Positions 26,257 to 35,054 of a stretch of DNA of 64,000 nucleotides are shown here, one piece after another. The stretch spans positions 1 through 64,000 of the forward strand of contig DASVQN010000034.1 in assembly GCA_036389155.1 (NCBI GenBank). Reading direction: 5' to 3'. A program made the position numbers and the translations under genes. Under the pieces are notes generated by a model, which searched no databases, was not told where the DNA came from, and worked only from the letters and a program-made list of their open reading frames with translations. Source of the DNA: CADCVT01 sp036389155. Its GTDB lineage: Bacteria > Actinomycetota > Thermoleophilia > Solirubrobacterales > Solirubrobacteraceae. Positions within the stretch are counted from its first letter, which is position 1, and each line of letters starts with the position of its first letter.

Positions 26257-27854
26257 TTGCCGACTTCCTCCTGGGCGGGTGTCTCTGGGTCGCTCTGGGC
26301 CACGCCGAGGTACGCCTCGATGACCGACGGGTCCTCGCGCACCTCGGCGGGCGTTCCGTCGGCGATGCGGCGGCCGAAGTCGAGGACGGTCACGCGGCTG
26401 GCGAGGCCCATCACGAAGGCCATGTCGTGCTCGACCAGGACGATCGAGATGCCGAGCTCGTCGAAGACGTCGCGAATGGTCTTGGCCATCCGCTCGGTCT
26501 CGCCGGTGTTCATCCCGGCGACCGGCTCGTCGAGCAGCAGGACCAGCGGCTCGGCGCAGAGCGCACGCGCCAGCTCGACCCGCTTGCGGTCGCCGTAGCT
26601 CAGCCCGACGACCGGGCGGTCGAGGCGATCCTCGAGCTCGAGGAGGGCGGCGATCTCGCGGACCTTCCGGCACTGCTCGGCGTGCTCGCGGCGCGCCGAC
26701 GGCAGGCCGAGGCCGGCCGAGACGAAGTTCGCCCGCGTGAGCCGGTGGCGCCCGAGCAGCAGGTTGTCCTGCACGGTCGCCGTCGGCGACAGCGCGATGT
26801 TCTGGAACGTCCGGCTGATCCGCAGCGCGGCGATGCGGTGCGGGCGCAGCCCCGTGAGCGTCCGGTCGCCGTAGCGGACCGTGCCCTCGGTCGGCGCGTA
26901 GACGCCGGTCAGCGCGTTCAGCGTCGTCGACTTGCCGGCGCCGTTCGGCCCGATCAGCGCGTGGATCGTTCCGGGCTCGACGGTGAACGACACGTCCTCG
27001 ATCGCGGTGATGCCGCCGAAGCGCACGGTCAGCCCGTCGGCGACGAGCGGCTCGACCACCTGCTTGGAGGTCGAGGCCTTCGCGGTGGGCGCGGCAATCT
27101 CGGCCTGCCCGACCGAGCCGCCGAGGTAGCGCTCCTGCACCTCGGGGGACTTCGTGAGCTCTTCGGCGCCGCCCTCGAGCGCGACGCGCCCGACCTCGAG
27201 CACGTAGGCGGTCGTCGCGATGTCGAGCGCCATCGCGGCGTTCTGCTCGACCAGCACGACCGACGTGCCCTGGCGGTTGATCTCGCGGATGACCTCGGCG
27301 ATGCGCTCGACGATCTGCGGCGCGAGGCCCAGCGACGGCTCGTCGAGGAGCAGCAGCTTGGGCTCGCTCATCAGCGCGCGGCCGATCGCGAGCATCTGCT
27401 GCTCGCCGCCGGAGAGCAGCACGCCGCGCTGGCGGCGGCGCTCCTCGAGCCGCGGGAAGAGGTCGAAGACGCGCTGGTACGCGCGGGCGCGCGCGTCGCC
27501 CGACGGGACCGTCATGGCTCCCGCGCGCAGGTTCTCCTCGACGGTGAGCTCCCCGAAGATGCGCCGGCCCTCCGGCACCTGCACGATCCCGGCCCGGACC
27601 GCCTCGGCGGGCCCGACGTCGCGCACGTCCTTGCCCTCGAAGCGGATGACGCCGCTGTCGGCGCTGCCGCCCTGGAGGCCCAGGGTCCCGGAGATCGCGC
27701 GCAGCAGCGTGCTCTTGCCCGCGCCGTTGGAGCCGAGCACGGCGACGACCGATCCCTGGGGCACGGTCAGGCTCACGCCCTGCAGCGCGCTGAGGGCACC
27801 GCCGTAGCTGACCGCGAGATCGCGGATTTCGAGCAGTCCCGAGCCCTCTCCCAC
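26253..27854 (-). CDS. Fused LivF-LivG ATPase of the ABC importer
   Basis: One 533-residue polypeptide carries two complete ABC ATPase domains. The first (about 5-246) is LivF-like: Walker A GSNGAGKST (41-49), VPEGRRIF, signature LSGGEQQ (147-153), LLLLDEPSLGLAP, VEQNA. The second (about 268-525) is LivG-like: Walker A GPNGAGKST (302-310), SRTFQNIAL, signature LSYGDRK, LLLDEPVAGMN, VEHDM. A short Ala/Thr-rich linker joins them. In most bacteria these are separate genes in the order G then F. All catalytic motifs are intact, so this should be the complete energising unit. The GTG at 27854 has AAGG eight bases upstream; the in-frame extension to 27965 has no conserved residues. First gene of the importer operon. 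Confidence 0.9.
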   Translation of the reverse strand: MGEGSGLLEIRDLAVSYGGALSALQGVSLTVPQGSVVAVLGSNGAGKSTLLRAISGTLGLQGGSADSGVIRFEGKDVRDVGPAEAVRAGIVQVPEGRRIFGELTVEENLRAGAMTVPSGDARARAYQRVFDLFPRLEERRRQRGVLLSGGEQQMLAIGRALMSEPKLLLLDEPSLGLAPQIVERIAEVIREINRQGTSVVLVEQNAAMALDIATTAYVLEVGRVALEGGAEELTKSPEVQERYLGGSVGQAEIAAPTAKASTSKQVVEPLVADGLTVRFGGITAIEDVSFTVEPGTIHALIGPNGAGKSTTLNALTGVYAPTEGTVRYGDRTLTGLRPHRIAALRISRTFQNIALSPTATVQDNLLLGRHRLTRANFVSAGLGLPSARREHAEQCRKVREIAALLELEDRLDRPVVGLSYGDRKRVELARALCAEPLVLLLDEPVAGMNTGETERMAKTIRDVFDELGISIVLVEHDMAFVMGLASRVTVLDFGRRIADGTPAEVREDPSVIEAYLGVAQSDPETPAQEEVGK

Positions 27855-27918
27855 GCCGACGACCTTAGGTACGCGCCAACAGGCGATCAATGGGCCAAAA
27901 CGGGGAAGTTGAGCCCCT

Positions 27919-27942
27919 GCGTTTGTGGGATCCACTAAACGC
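27919..27942. promoter_or_regulatory. Inverted repeat in the divergent importer/PucR control region
   Basis: GCGTTT (27919-27924) and AAACGC (27937-27942) flank a 12-base spacer centred on the palindrome GGATCC. Just upstream, GGGG/CCCC arms (27902-27917) form another small dyad. It lies 21 bases before the PucR-type start and 64 bases before the importer operon start. A TAGCAT -10-like hexamer for the regulator follows at 27952-27957. This is a plausible operator for the adjacent regulator. Confidence 0.5.
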
Positions 27943-27963
27943 GGCCACCGGTAGCATCGCCGC

Positions 27964-29214
27964 ATGCCCGAGGCGGCTATGGCGGATCTCGCGAGCCGCG
28001 TGAGGGCGCGCCACGACGAGATCTCCCGCGCCCTCGTCGCCCTCTACCGGGCGGAGATCGTCGACTACGCGGCCAGCAGCGTGGACTTCCTCGAGAGCGA
28101 GGTCCTCCCCGTCGCGCGCAGCATCCTGGGCGACATGCTGGACAACATCGCGGCCGACGAGATCTCGCCGACCGACGAGCAGATCGTCGGCCTGCGGAGC
28201 ATGCTCGTCCGCCGCCCGCACCAGGGCATCGCGCTGCCCTCGATCCAGCACGCCTTCCGCATCTTCGGCGAGGTCGTCTACGCGGAGCTGTCCGCGTGCG
28301 CCGCGCCCGACCGCCCGGACGAGCTCCGGGCCGTGGTGCGCGGCGGTGCCGTGATCATGCGCTTCACGCACGAGGTGATCCGCGTCGTCACGCAGGCCTA
28401 CCTCGACGAGCTCGAGGACGTCCGCGGCGACCGCGAGATCGTCAGCCGCAGCCTCCTGGACGCGCTGCTCGCCGGCCGGTCCTCGGCGCCGTCGACCCAG
28501 CGCGACGCGCGCATCCTGGGCATCGACCTCATCCCCCAGAACGTCGTCATCGTCGCGCGCGCGCCGGTGGGCGAGGAGCAGCGGCCGCGGACCCTGCGCG
28601 CCGCGGCCAAGGCGCTGCGCGCCGAGCTTTTGCGGCACCTGGCCGCCGCCCAGACGCTCGTTGGGATCCGCGAGGGCGAGGTCGTCTGCCTGTGCCCGGT
28701 GCCCAGCCCGCGCGACCTCGAGCAGGCGACGGAGGCCGCGCACGCGGCGGCGGCCGCGCTCGACGAGCTGGGCATGTCGGTCGGCGTGGGCAGCTGGCAC
28801 CCGCCCGCCGAGGAGGTGTCGGCGGCCTACGCCGAGGCGCGCGAGGCCGCGGAGTTCGCGATCCGCACGGGCGTCCGCAACCGTGCCGTCGTCTACGACG
28901 ACGTGCTCGTCGACCACGTCCTGCGCTCCGACGAGAGCGCGGGGCGGGTCATCGCTGCGGCGCTCGGGCCGCTGCGCGAGTACGACGGCCGGCGCAACGC
29001 GGGGCTGATCGACACGCTCCGCGCGTACATCGAGGGGAACTTCAGCATCACCCGTGCGGCCCGCACGCTGAGCCTGCACAACAACACCGTGCTCTACCGG
29101 CTGGACCGCGTGCGCGAGCTGACCGGCCGCGATCCCCGCAACCCGCGCGACATCGTGTTCCTGGCGCTGAGCCTGCGGCTCGACGTTGACGAAAGTCCCA
29201 ACATCAGCGGGTGA
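27964..29214 (+). CDS. PucR-family transcriptional regulator (paralogue 1)
   Basis: This 416-residue protein has an N-terminal helical sensor (LVALYRAEIVDYAASSVDFL), a GGDEF-related middle domain of CdaR/PucR proteins (VGVGSWHPPAEEVSAAYAEA, then REAAEFAIRTGVRNRAV) and a C-terminal helix-turn-helix (about 350-400: LRAYIEGNFSITRAARTLSL, then HNNTVLYRLDRV). The family includes activators of purine, sugar-acid and other catabolic operons. It is divergent from the importer operon and upstream of exported hydrolases. A second paralogue at 33682 is similar over its full length. A TAGCAT hexamer six bases before the ATG suggests a leaderless mRNA. It probably controls the importer, the hydrolases, or both. 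Confidence 0.88.
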   Translation: MPEAAMADLASRVRARHDEISRALVALYRAEIVDYAASSVDFLESEVLPVARSILGDMLDNIAADEISPTDEQIVGLRSMLVRRPHQGIALPSIQHAFRIFGEVVYAELSACAAPDRPDELRAVVRGGAVIMRFTHEVIRVVTQAYLDELEDVRGDREIVSRSLLDALLAGRSSAPSTQRDARILGIDLIPQNVVIVARAPVGEEQRPRTLRAAAKALRAELLRHLAAAQTLVGIREGEVVCLCPVPSPRDLEQATEAAHAAAAALDELGMSVGVGSWHPPAEEVSAAYAEAREAAEFAIRTGVRNRAVVYDDVLVDHVLRSDESAGRVIAAALGPLREYDGRRNAGLIDTLRAYIEGNFSITRAARTLSLHNNTVLYRLDRVRELTGRDPRNPRDIVFLALSLRLDVDESPNISG

Positions 29215-29233
29215 ATTTCGGGGGTTCCGCGCA

Positions 29234-29262
29234 CTGACGAATGCCCGTTCGCTGCTTAGACT
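29234..29262 (+). promoter_or_regulatory. Sigma-70-type promoter for the hydrolase operon
   Basis: CTGACG (-35, 29234-29239), a 17-base spacer and TAGACT (-10, 29257-29262) lie 32 bases before the GTG of the serine hydrolase gene. This gives a conventional leader with a GGCGGAG ribosome site. Confidence 0.65.
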
Positions 29263-29294
29263 CGGCCTGGGGGCGAGGCAATGGGGGCGGAGTC

Positions 29295-30884
29295 GTGACG
29301 GGACGAGGGTTCACCGGCAGGTTGGCGATCATCGCGGGCGCCGCCGCGCTGCTCATGCCGGCGACGGCCTCCGCGCAGGACCCCGGGACGGCCGAGTGGC
29401 CCCAGGTCGCGCGCGAGCGGATGGCCGCGGAGTGCGGCCTGGATCCAGACGTCCTCGACGCGGCGCTCCCGAAGTTCGAGCACACGCCGTTCGTGGCGAT
29501 CCGCCACGGCAAGCTGTGCTGGGAGGGCGGCTGGCCCGGCGGCACGACCGAGAAGTACCAGGTCTACTCGGTCACGAAGACCTTCGGGTCGATGCTCTTC
29601 GGGATGGTCGCGTCGCGTAGCACGAAGCTCTCCGACGAGGACCGGGTGACCGAGTGGATCCCGCCGGAGGAGCTCGGCGGCATCAACCCCGACGCCAAGC
29701 TCGCCCACGTCCTCGCCATGGTCTCGACCAACGCCGACCTGCGGCCCGGGCACAAGGGCGCCTGGGCCTACGACACCTTCGGCGACCGCGAGATCAACCG
29801 GCTGGAGGGCGTGATGAACCGCGCGATCGCCGCCGAGCCCGACAGGTTCCCGGGGGTCGAGAACGTCGTCGAGCTCGCGCAGAAGGATCTGCTGCACCCG
29901 CTCGGGATGACGAGTTCGAGCTGGGCCGGCGGAGGCATCGCGAGCAACCTCTTCTCGAACGTGCGCGACATGGCCCGGCTGGGCCAGCTCGTCCTCCAGC
30001 GCGGCCGCTGGCAGGGCCGTCAGCTCATCGACGAGGAGTACCTCTTCCGGATGACCCACCCGGCGTTCGAGGACGCCAACACCGGCTACGGGTACCTGAC
30101 GTACGTCAACGCGGCGGCGAACTGGACGTGGCCGACGAGCACGGCGGACACCTACTGCGCGCCGTTCGGGCAGTGGCCGAGCTATCCGCACCGTCCGTTC
30201 TACGAGGCCCAGGACTCCAACGGCGGCGTGCCCGGCGAGCGCAAGCAGACCTACGACATCGCCCACACCTTCGCGTCGGGGACCGGTGGGCAGAAGTTCG
30301 TCATCTACCGCGGCGTCGACCTCGTCATCGCCATCCGCAACGGTGCGGGGAGCGTCGCGGACGGAGGCACCGCCGCGGATCAGTTCTCCGGGCACAAGAC
30401 GGTGTGGAACGCGGTGCGTCCGGCGATGCTCCGGTTCGACCCGTTCTACAAGGACGACGAGGCCGGCTTCTGCGCCGCGTACAAGCGCAGCGACTACGCG
30501 CCCGACCTGCGCGAGCCGTGGTTCAGGGGGACCGACGCGCCTCCCGCCGAGGTCGGCTCCGGTCCACCCGCCGAGGCCGTGCCGCCGGGCAGCACCGGCC
30601 TGCCCGCCGGGGTGCGCGCCGCGCCGTGCACGAGCAAGCGGCGGGTGCGGATCACCATCCGCCGCCCGCACGGGATGCGCATCCGCAAGGTCTCGGTCCG
30701 CCTCGACGGCAAGCGCGTCCGGGTCCGCCGCCGGGGCAGGCGGATCACCGCCGTCATCGACCTGCGCGGGCGCGGCCTGGGCGTCGCGGTCGTGCGCATC
30801 GCGGTCTACGGCAGCCGGCGCGGCAAGGCCGCCCGCTCGCTCCAGACCCGCGCCTTCAGCACGTGCATCGGAGGCCGCGCATGA
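29295..30884 (+). CDS. Secreted serine hydrolase, beta-lactamase/esterase family
   Basis: This 529-residue protein starts with a signal peptide (RLAIIAGAAALLMPATASAQ). The catalytic domain is of the class C beta-lactamase/EstB type: Ser92 and Lys95 in YSVTKTFG form the SxxK pair. The usual second motif YxN is not clearly visible; a Tyr occurs in WAYDTFGD. About residues 430-460 are Pro/Gly-rich. The last 85 residues form a strongly Arg-rich, alternating pattern (RVRITIRRPHGM, KRVRVRRRGRRITAVIDL), bracketed by two Cys, predicted as a beta-sandwich tail. The GTG at 29295 is preferred because it leaves a normal signal peptide. Its stop overlaps the start of the DUF6351-like gene (ATGA). Likely substrate is an ester; the exact one is unknown. 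Confidence 0.87.
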   Translation: MTGRGFTGRLAIIAGAAALLMPATASAQDPGTAEWPQVARERMAAECGLDPDVLDAALPKFEHTPFVAIRHGKLCWEGGWPGGTTEKYQVYSVTKTFGSMLFGMVASRSTKLSDEDRVTEWIPPEELGGINPDAKLAHVLAMVSTNADLRPGHKGAWAYDTFGDREINRLEGVMNRAIAAEPDRFPGVENVVELAQKDLLHPLGMTSSSWAGGGIASNLFSNVRDMARLGQLVLQRGRWQGRQLIDEEYLFRMTHPAFEDANTGYGYLTYVNAAANWTWPTSTADTYCAPFGQWPSYPHRPFYEAQDSNGGVPGERKQTYDIAHTFASGTGGQKFVIYRGVDLVIAIRNGAGSVADGGTAADQFSGHKTVWNAVRPAMLRFDPFYKDDEAGFCAAYKRSDYAPDLREPWFRGTDAPPAEVGSGPPAEAVPPGSTGLPAGVRAAPCTSKRRVRITIRRPHGMRIRKVSVRLDGKRVRVRRRGRRITAVIDLRGRGLGVAVVRIAVYGSRRGKAARSLQTRAFSTCIGGRA

Positions 30885-33628
30885 GGATGCGACGCGGGGT
30901 GCTCGTGCTGCTCGCGCTCCTGGCGCCCTGCGGGGTGGCGCAGGCCGCGGACGACGACGTCCGGATCGAGGTGTTGTCCAACCGGGCCGACGTCATCTCG
31001 GGCGGCGACGCGCTGATCCGCGTGCACCGGCCGAGCGACGCGGACGGGCTGCCCCTCGAGGTCTCCGTCGGCGGTCGCGGCGTGAAGCTCGACTCCGCCG
31101 GCGTCGGCCTCGTCGAGGGGCTCGACGTGGGCAGAAACGTCGTCACCGCCCAGCTCGCCGACGGTCGTGGCGCGAGGATCACGATCACGAACCATCCGAT
31201 CGGCGGGCCGGTGTTCGCCGGGCCGCAGGTGACGCCGTGGATCTGCAAGGAGAGCGCGAAGGACGCCCAGTGCAACCGGCGCACGACCGTCTCCTACATG
31301 AGCATGAACTCGTACCTCGGCGTCTTCGAGGCCTATGACCCGAAGGCCCCGCCGCCGCGGTCGCAGATCGCCACGACGACGACCGACGAGGGCAAGAAGG
31401 TGCCGTACATCGTGCGCATCGAGAGCGGCGTCATGGATCGCGGCGACTACGCGATCGCCGTGCTCGAGGACGCGTGGAACGGGAAGCTGCTCACCGCCTT
31501 CGGGCCCAACACGGGTCCGCACCACACCGAGCCCGCCGCGACGACGGTGATGGACGACAAGGCGCTTTCGCGCGGGTTCATGGTGGCGAACAACGGCCTG
31601 CAGATCCACGGCGAGAACACGAACGACGTCGTCTCGACCGAGGCGTTCATGATGCTCAAGGAGCACATCATCGAGCGCTACGGGCCCATCCGGTACACGA
31701 TGGCCGAGGGGTGCTCGGGCGGCTCGTACCAGGTGATGGACGAGGCGATGTACCCGGGGCTGATCGACGGCCTGCAGCCGAGCTGCACGTTCGCCGACCT
31801 GTGGACGACGCTGTCCGACGTCCTCGACTGCGGGCTCTTCGTGCACTACTTCTCCGGCGCCGCTCCCGGTGGCCCGCCGCTCGCGCGCTGGATGCCGGCG
31901 ATCGACGGGCACAGGGACCCGAGCAACTGCGCGGCGTGGGACGCGACGTTCTACAACTACATCGACCCGACGAACGCCGACCACTGCAAGCTCCCGGCCG
32001 AGCAGGTCTACGACCCCGACACGAACCCCGGCGGGGAGCGCTGCACGATCGCCGACTACATGAGGTCGATCTTCGGCCCGCGGCCGTCGTCGCAGTGGAC
32101 CGAGGTCGAGAAGAAGATCGGCCGCGGGTTCGCGAACAGACCGTGGGGCAACGAGGGGGTCGAGTACGGCCTGCGGGCGCTCAAGACAGGGCAGATCACC
32201 CCCGAGGAGTTCGTCGACCTCAACCAGAAGATCGGCGGCATCGACATCGACGGCAAGCCGCAGGCCGAGCGCACCGCGGTCGACGAGAACACGGCGGCGA
32301 TCGCCTACCGGAGCGGCGCGGTCATGGACGCGACGTGGCTCGAGGACAAGCCGATCATCGACCTGCGCCCCTACGACGAGACGGCCGGGATCCACCACAC
32401 CGGCAACTCGGTGAAGCTGCGCGCGCGGCTGGACCGCGACAACGGGCACCACGACAACCAGATCACGTGGACCTACGACGTCGGCGTCCCGATCGTCGGC
32501 GTGGAGCCGCCGGTCGACATCAAGCTCAAGTCGTTCCTGCTCATGGACAAGTGGCTGTCGAACATCGAGGCCGACAAGCGCGACATCCCGAAGGCGAGGA
32601 AGGTGGTGCTCGACAAGCCGGGCGACGCGGTCGACGCCTGCTTCGCCGGCTCGCCCGGTCCGGCGGTGCCCGGCGGGCCGTCGACGCCCGGCAACCAGGA
32701 GATCACCGACCCGCAGCAGTGCGGCAGCCTCTATCCCTACTCGAGCCTCACCCGGCCGTCGGCGGGCGCGCCCGCGACCGACGACGTCATCCAGTGCGCG
32801 CTCAGCCCGATCGATCCCGCGAACTACCAGCCGGCGACGCTGACCGAGGACCAGCTCGCGACGCTGCGGGCGACCTTCCCGCACGGGGTGTGCGACTACA
32901 CGAAGCGCGCCGTCGGGCAGCAGGACTCGATTCCGTGGACGACGTACGAGGACGGCCCGGGCGGGAGGCCGCTCGGTCCTGCGCCGATGTCCGTCCCGTT
33001 CGCGCCGCCGGGCTTCACGCCGGGCCAGGGGTCGCCGGGGGCGACACGCGAGGCGCTGGTGTGCACGCGGCGCCGTCTCGTCCTCGCCGACGTCGTGCCG
33101 GGACGGCGCGGGGTGCGGCTCCACGGGTACGCCGACCGCCGTTACGTCGGGCGCCGCGTGGCGATCGTCGGCCCGCGCGGGCGCGTCGTGGCGCGGGCAC
33201 GGATCCGGCTGGACGGCACCTTCCGGGCGACGGCGCCGTTGCCCGCGCGGCCGCTGCGGGCGTCGGGCAGGGCCCGCTACCAGGCGCGCCTGGGGCGTGA
33301 GCGCTCGGCGAAGCTGAAGTTGACGCGCCGCATGCGCGTGACGCGGGTGCGCGCCCGGAACGGGCGGGTCACCATCGCAGGGCGCATCAGCGGGCCGTTG
33401 ACCGTTCCGCCGGCACCGGTGGAGGTGCGGCGCCGCATCTCGTGCGGGCGCTGGGAGCGCGTCGCGACGATTCGCGCCGGGAGGCGGGGCCGCTTCCGCA
33501 CGACGCTCGCCGGCCCCCCGCGCCGGACCGCGGCGACGTATCGCTTCACCACGCTCGTGCCGGTCGGCCGGCGCGGTTCGCGGATCGTGCGGACGTACAC
33601 GCTGCCCGTCCACGTCGACCTGGGCTGA
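30881..33628 (+). CDS. Secreted DUF6351-like protein, probable alpha/beta-type hydrolase
   Basis: This 915-residue protein has a signal peptide (GVLVLLALLAPCGVAQA) and a large domain I associate with DUF6351, found mainly in actinobacteria. Features are an N-terminal beta domain (about 25-110), then VTPWICKESAKDAQCNRRTT, GVMDRGDYAIAVL and an elbow-like EGCSGGSYQ with Ser279 as candidate nucleophile, suggesting a hydrolase of tannase/polyester type. A conserved run of Cys residues suggests disulfides. About 200 C-terminal residues form Arg-rich Ig-like or Big-like strands (RVTRVRARNGRVTIAGRI). It is translationally coupled to the SxxK hydrolase. No enzyme activity is known to me for this family, so the hydrolase call is inference from the motif and context. 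Confidence 0.8.
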   Translation: MRMRRGVLVLLALLAPCGVAQAADDDVRIEVLSNRADVISGGDALIRVHRPSDADGLPLEVSVGGRGVKLDSAGVGLVEGLDVGRNVVTAQLADGRGARITITNHPIGGPVFAGPQVTPWICKESAKDAQCNRRTTVSYMSMNSYLGVFEAYDPKAPPPRSQIATTTTDEGKKVPYIVRIESGVMDRGDYAIAVLEDAWNGKLLTAFGPNTGPHHTEPAATTVMDDKALSRGFMVANNGLQIHGENTNDVVSTEAFMMLKEHIIERYGPIRYTMAEGCSGGSYQVMDEAMYPGLIDGLQPSCTFADLWTTLSDVLDCGLFVHYFSGAAPGGPPLARWMPAIDGHRDPSNCAAWDATFYNYIDPTNADHCKLPAEQVYDPDTNPGGERCTIADYMRSIFGPRPSSQWTEVEKKIGRGFANRPWGNEGVEYGLRALKTGQITPEEFVDLNQKIGGIDIDGKPQAERTAVDENTAAIAYRSGAVMDATWLEDKPIIDLRPYDETAGIHHTGNSVKLRARLDRDNGHHDNQITWTYDVGVPIVGVEPPVDIKLKSFLLMDKWLSNIEADKRDIPKARKVVLDKPGDAVDACFAGSPGPAVPGGPSTPGNQEITDPQQCGSLYPYSSLTRPSAGAPATDDVIQCALSPIDPANYQPATLTEDQLATLRATFPHGVCDYTKRAVGQQDSIPWTTYEDGPGGRPLGPAPMSVPFAPPGFTPGQGSPGATREALVCTRRRLVLADVVPGRRGVRLHGYADRRYVGRRVAIVGPRGRVVARARIRLDGTFRATAPLPARPLRASGRARYQARLGRERSAKLKLTRRMRVTRVRARNGRVTIAGRISGPLTVPPAPVEVRRRISCGRWERVATIRAGRRGRFRTTLAGPPRRTAATYRFTTLVPVGRRGSRIVRTYTLPVHVDLG

Positions 33629-33681
33629 CGGCGCGCGCTCGAAGCGGCGCGCCGGGCCCGGCGGTGCGGTTCACTGCGGAC

Positions 33682-34977
33682 ATGCCAGCGCTGGGTCAGC
33701 GGGAGCGACCGCCCGTCCGGGCGAAGGACGGCCGGCACGCGATCCGCGCGATCGTCGCCCGGCTCGACCCCGACGTGATCGCCGCGCGGATGATCGAGCG
33801 GTACCGCGAGGAGATCGTCGACTACCGGCTCGCGGGCGAGACGTTCCTGCGCGACGAGGTCTACCCGGTCACGCACGATGCGCTAGCGTCGCTCGTCGGC
33901 GCGATCGCCACCGGCGTGCCGCCGCCGGACGCGGCGTTCGAGCCGGCGCGGCGCGGCGCCGCGCGGCGCGTGCATCAGGGCATCGCCATGGAGTCGTTCC
34001 TGCACGCCGTGCGCATCCTGGGGCAGGGGATGTGGGAGGCGGTGCTGGGCGCCGCGAGGATCGACGACGACGCCGAGCGCGAGGCGGCATTGGAGATCGC
34101 GGGGCACGTGATGCGCTTCGTCGACGACCTGTCGACGTTCGTCGCGGCCTCGTACTCGACCGAGGCGCAGGGGGCCTCGAGCGACCGCGCCGTGCTGCGC
34201 CGCGACCTGCTCGACGCGCTCATCGCGGGGCAGGGCGACTCCGAGCGGATCCGGCGCCTGGCGCGCACGCTGCGCGTGCGCCTCGGCGAGAGCTACGTCG
34301 TCGTCCTCGTCCGCGGGGCCGCGGCGGTGCCGGAGGAGCACCAGGGGCTGCCGCTCACGACGCGGATCGCGCTGCGCCGGCTCGTCGAGGCCGCCCGCGC
34401 GCACCTCAGCCCGCCCGAGGGCACGCTGCTGGTGGGGATGCGCCAGGGCGAGGTCGTCGCGCTCTACCCCGCGGCGCGCGCGATCGACCTGGAGCAGATC
34501 AAGAAGGAATGCGACGCGCTGGCGGGCGCGCTGGCCGACGAGGACCTGCGCATCGGCTTCAGCAGCTGGCATCCGGGGATGGCCGCGATCGCCGTCGGCT
34601 ACGCGGAGGCGCGCGACGCGGCCGAGATCGCGCTCGGGGCCGGGATCCGCGGGCGGGCGGTCGCGTTCAACGACGTGCTGATCGACCACATGGTCCGCTC
34701 CAGCCCGCACGGCGACCGGATCGTGGACCAGACCATCCGTCCGCTCGTGGCGTACGACAGCGCCCGGCAGGGCGATCTCGTCCAGACGCTGCGCGTCTAC
34801 CTCGACTCCGGGTTCAACCTGACCCGCAGCGCCGAGGTGCTCAACGTGCACCCCAACACGGTCGTCTACCGGCTCAAGCGGGTGAAGGACCTCTCGGGCC
34901 GCGACCCGTACGACCCGGACGACCTGCTGCTGCTCCTGCTCGGGCTCAAGCTGACCGAGCTCAGCTGCCCGTCGTGA
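33682..34977 (+). CDS. PucR-family transcriptional regulator (paralogue 2)
   Basis: This 431-residue protein is a paralogue of the regulator at 27964: the N-terminal REEIVDYRLAGETFLRDEV, the middle IGFSSWHPGMAAIAVGYAEA and the C-terminal helix-turn-helix (YLDSGFNLTRSAEVLNVHPN, then TVVYRLKRVKDLSGRDPYD) all have matching counterparts there. It is 53 bases after the DUF6351-like gene and 77 bases before the tannase-like hydrolase gene, so it sits between the two hydrolase blocks. I chose the ATG at 33682; the in-frame sequence before it reads through the end of the DUF6351-like gene. A GTG at 33664 is an alternative. A hairpin follows its stop. Confidence 0.87.
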   Translation: MPALGQRERPPVRAKDGRHAIRAIVARLDPDVIAARMIERYREEIVDYRLAGETFLRDEVYPVTHDALASLVGAIATGVPPPDAAFEPARRGAARRVHQGIAMESFLHAVRILGQGMWEAVLGAARIDDDAEREAALEIAGHVMRFVDDLSTFVAASYSTEAQGASSDRAVLRRDLLDALIAGQGDSERIRRLARTLRVRLGESYVVVLVRGAAAVPEEHQGLPLTTRIALRRLVEAARAHLSPPEGTLLVGMRQGEVVALYPAARAIDLEQIKKECDALAGALADEDLRIGFSSWHPGMAAIAVGYAEARDAAEIALGAGIRGRAVAFNDVLIDHMVRSSPHGDRIVDQTIRPLVAYDSARQGDLVQTLRVYLDSGFNLTRSAEVLNVHPNTVVYRLKRVKDLSGRDPYDPDDLLLLLLGLKLTELSCPS

Positions 34978-34995
34978 GCGCCCACAAAGGACGCG

Positions 34996-35019
34996 TGCCG
35001 GATTTCTCGGAATCCGGCA
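34996..35019. terminator. Perfect hairpin between PucR paralogue 2 and the tannase-like hydrolase
   Basis: TGCCGGATT pairs perfectly with AATCCGGCA across a six-base loop (TCTCGG), starting 18 bases after the regulator stop. It may end the regulator transcript. Because it also lies 36 bases before the next start codon and is AT-richer than its surroundings, an operator for the regulator is an alternative. Copies of ACGCGT flank it at 34991 and 35033. Confidence 0.6.
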
Positions 35020-35054
35020 TGGACGCCTGACCACGCGTCGGCGACGCTGCCGTC

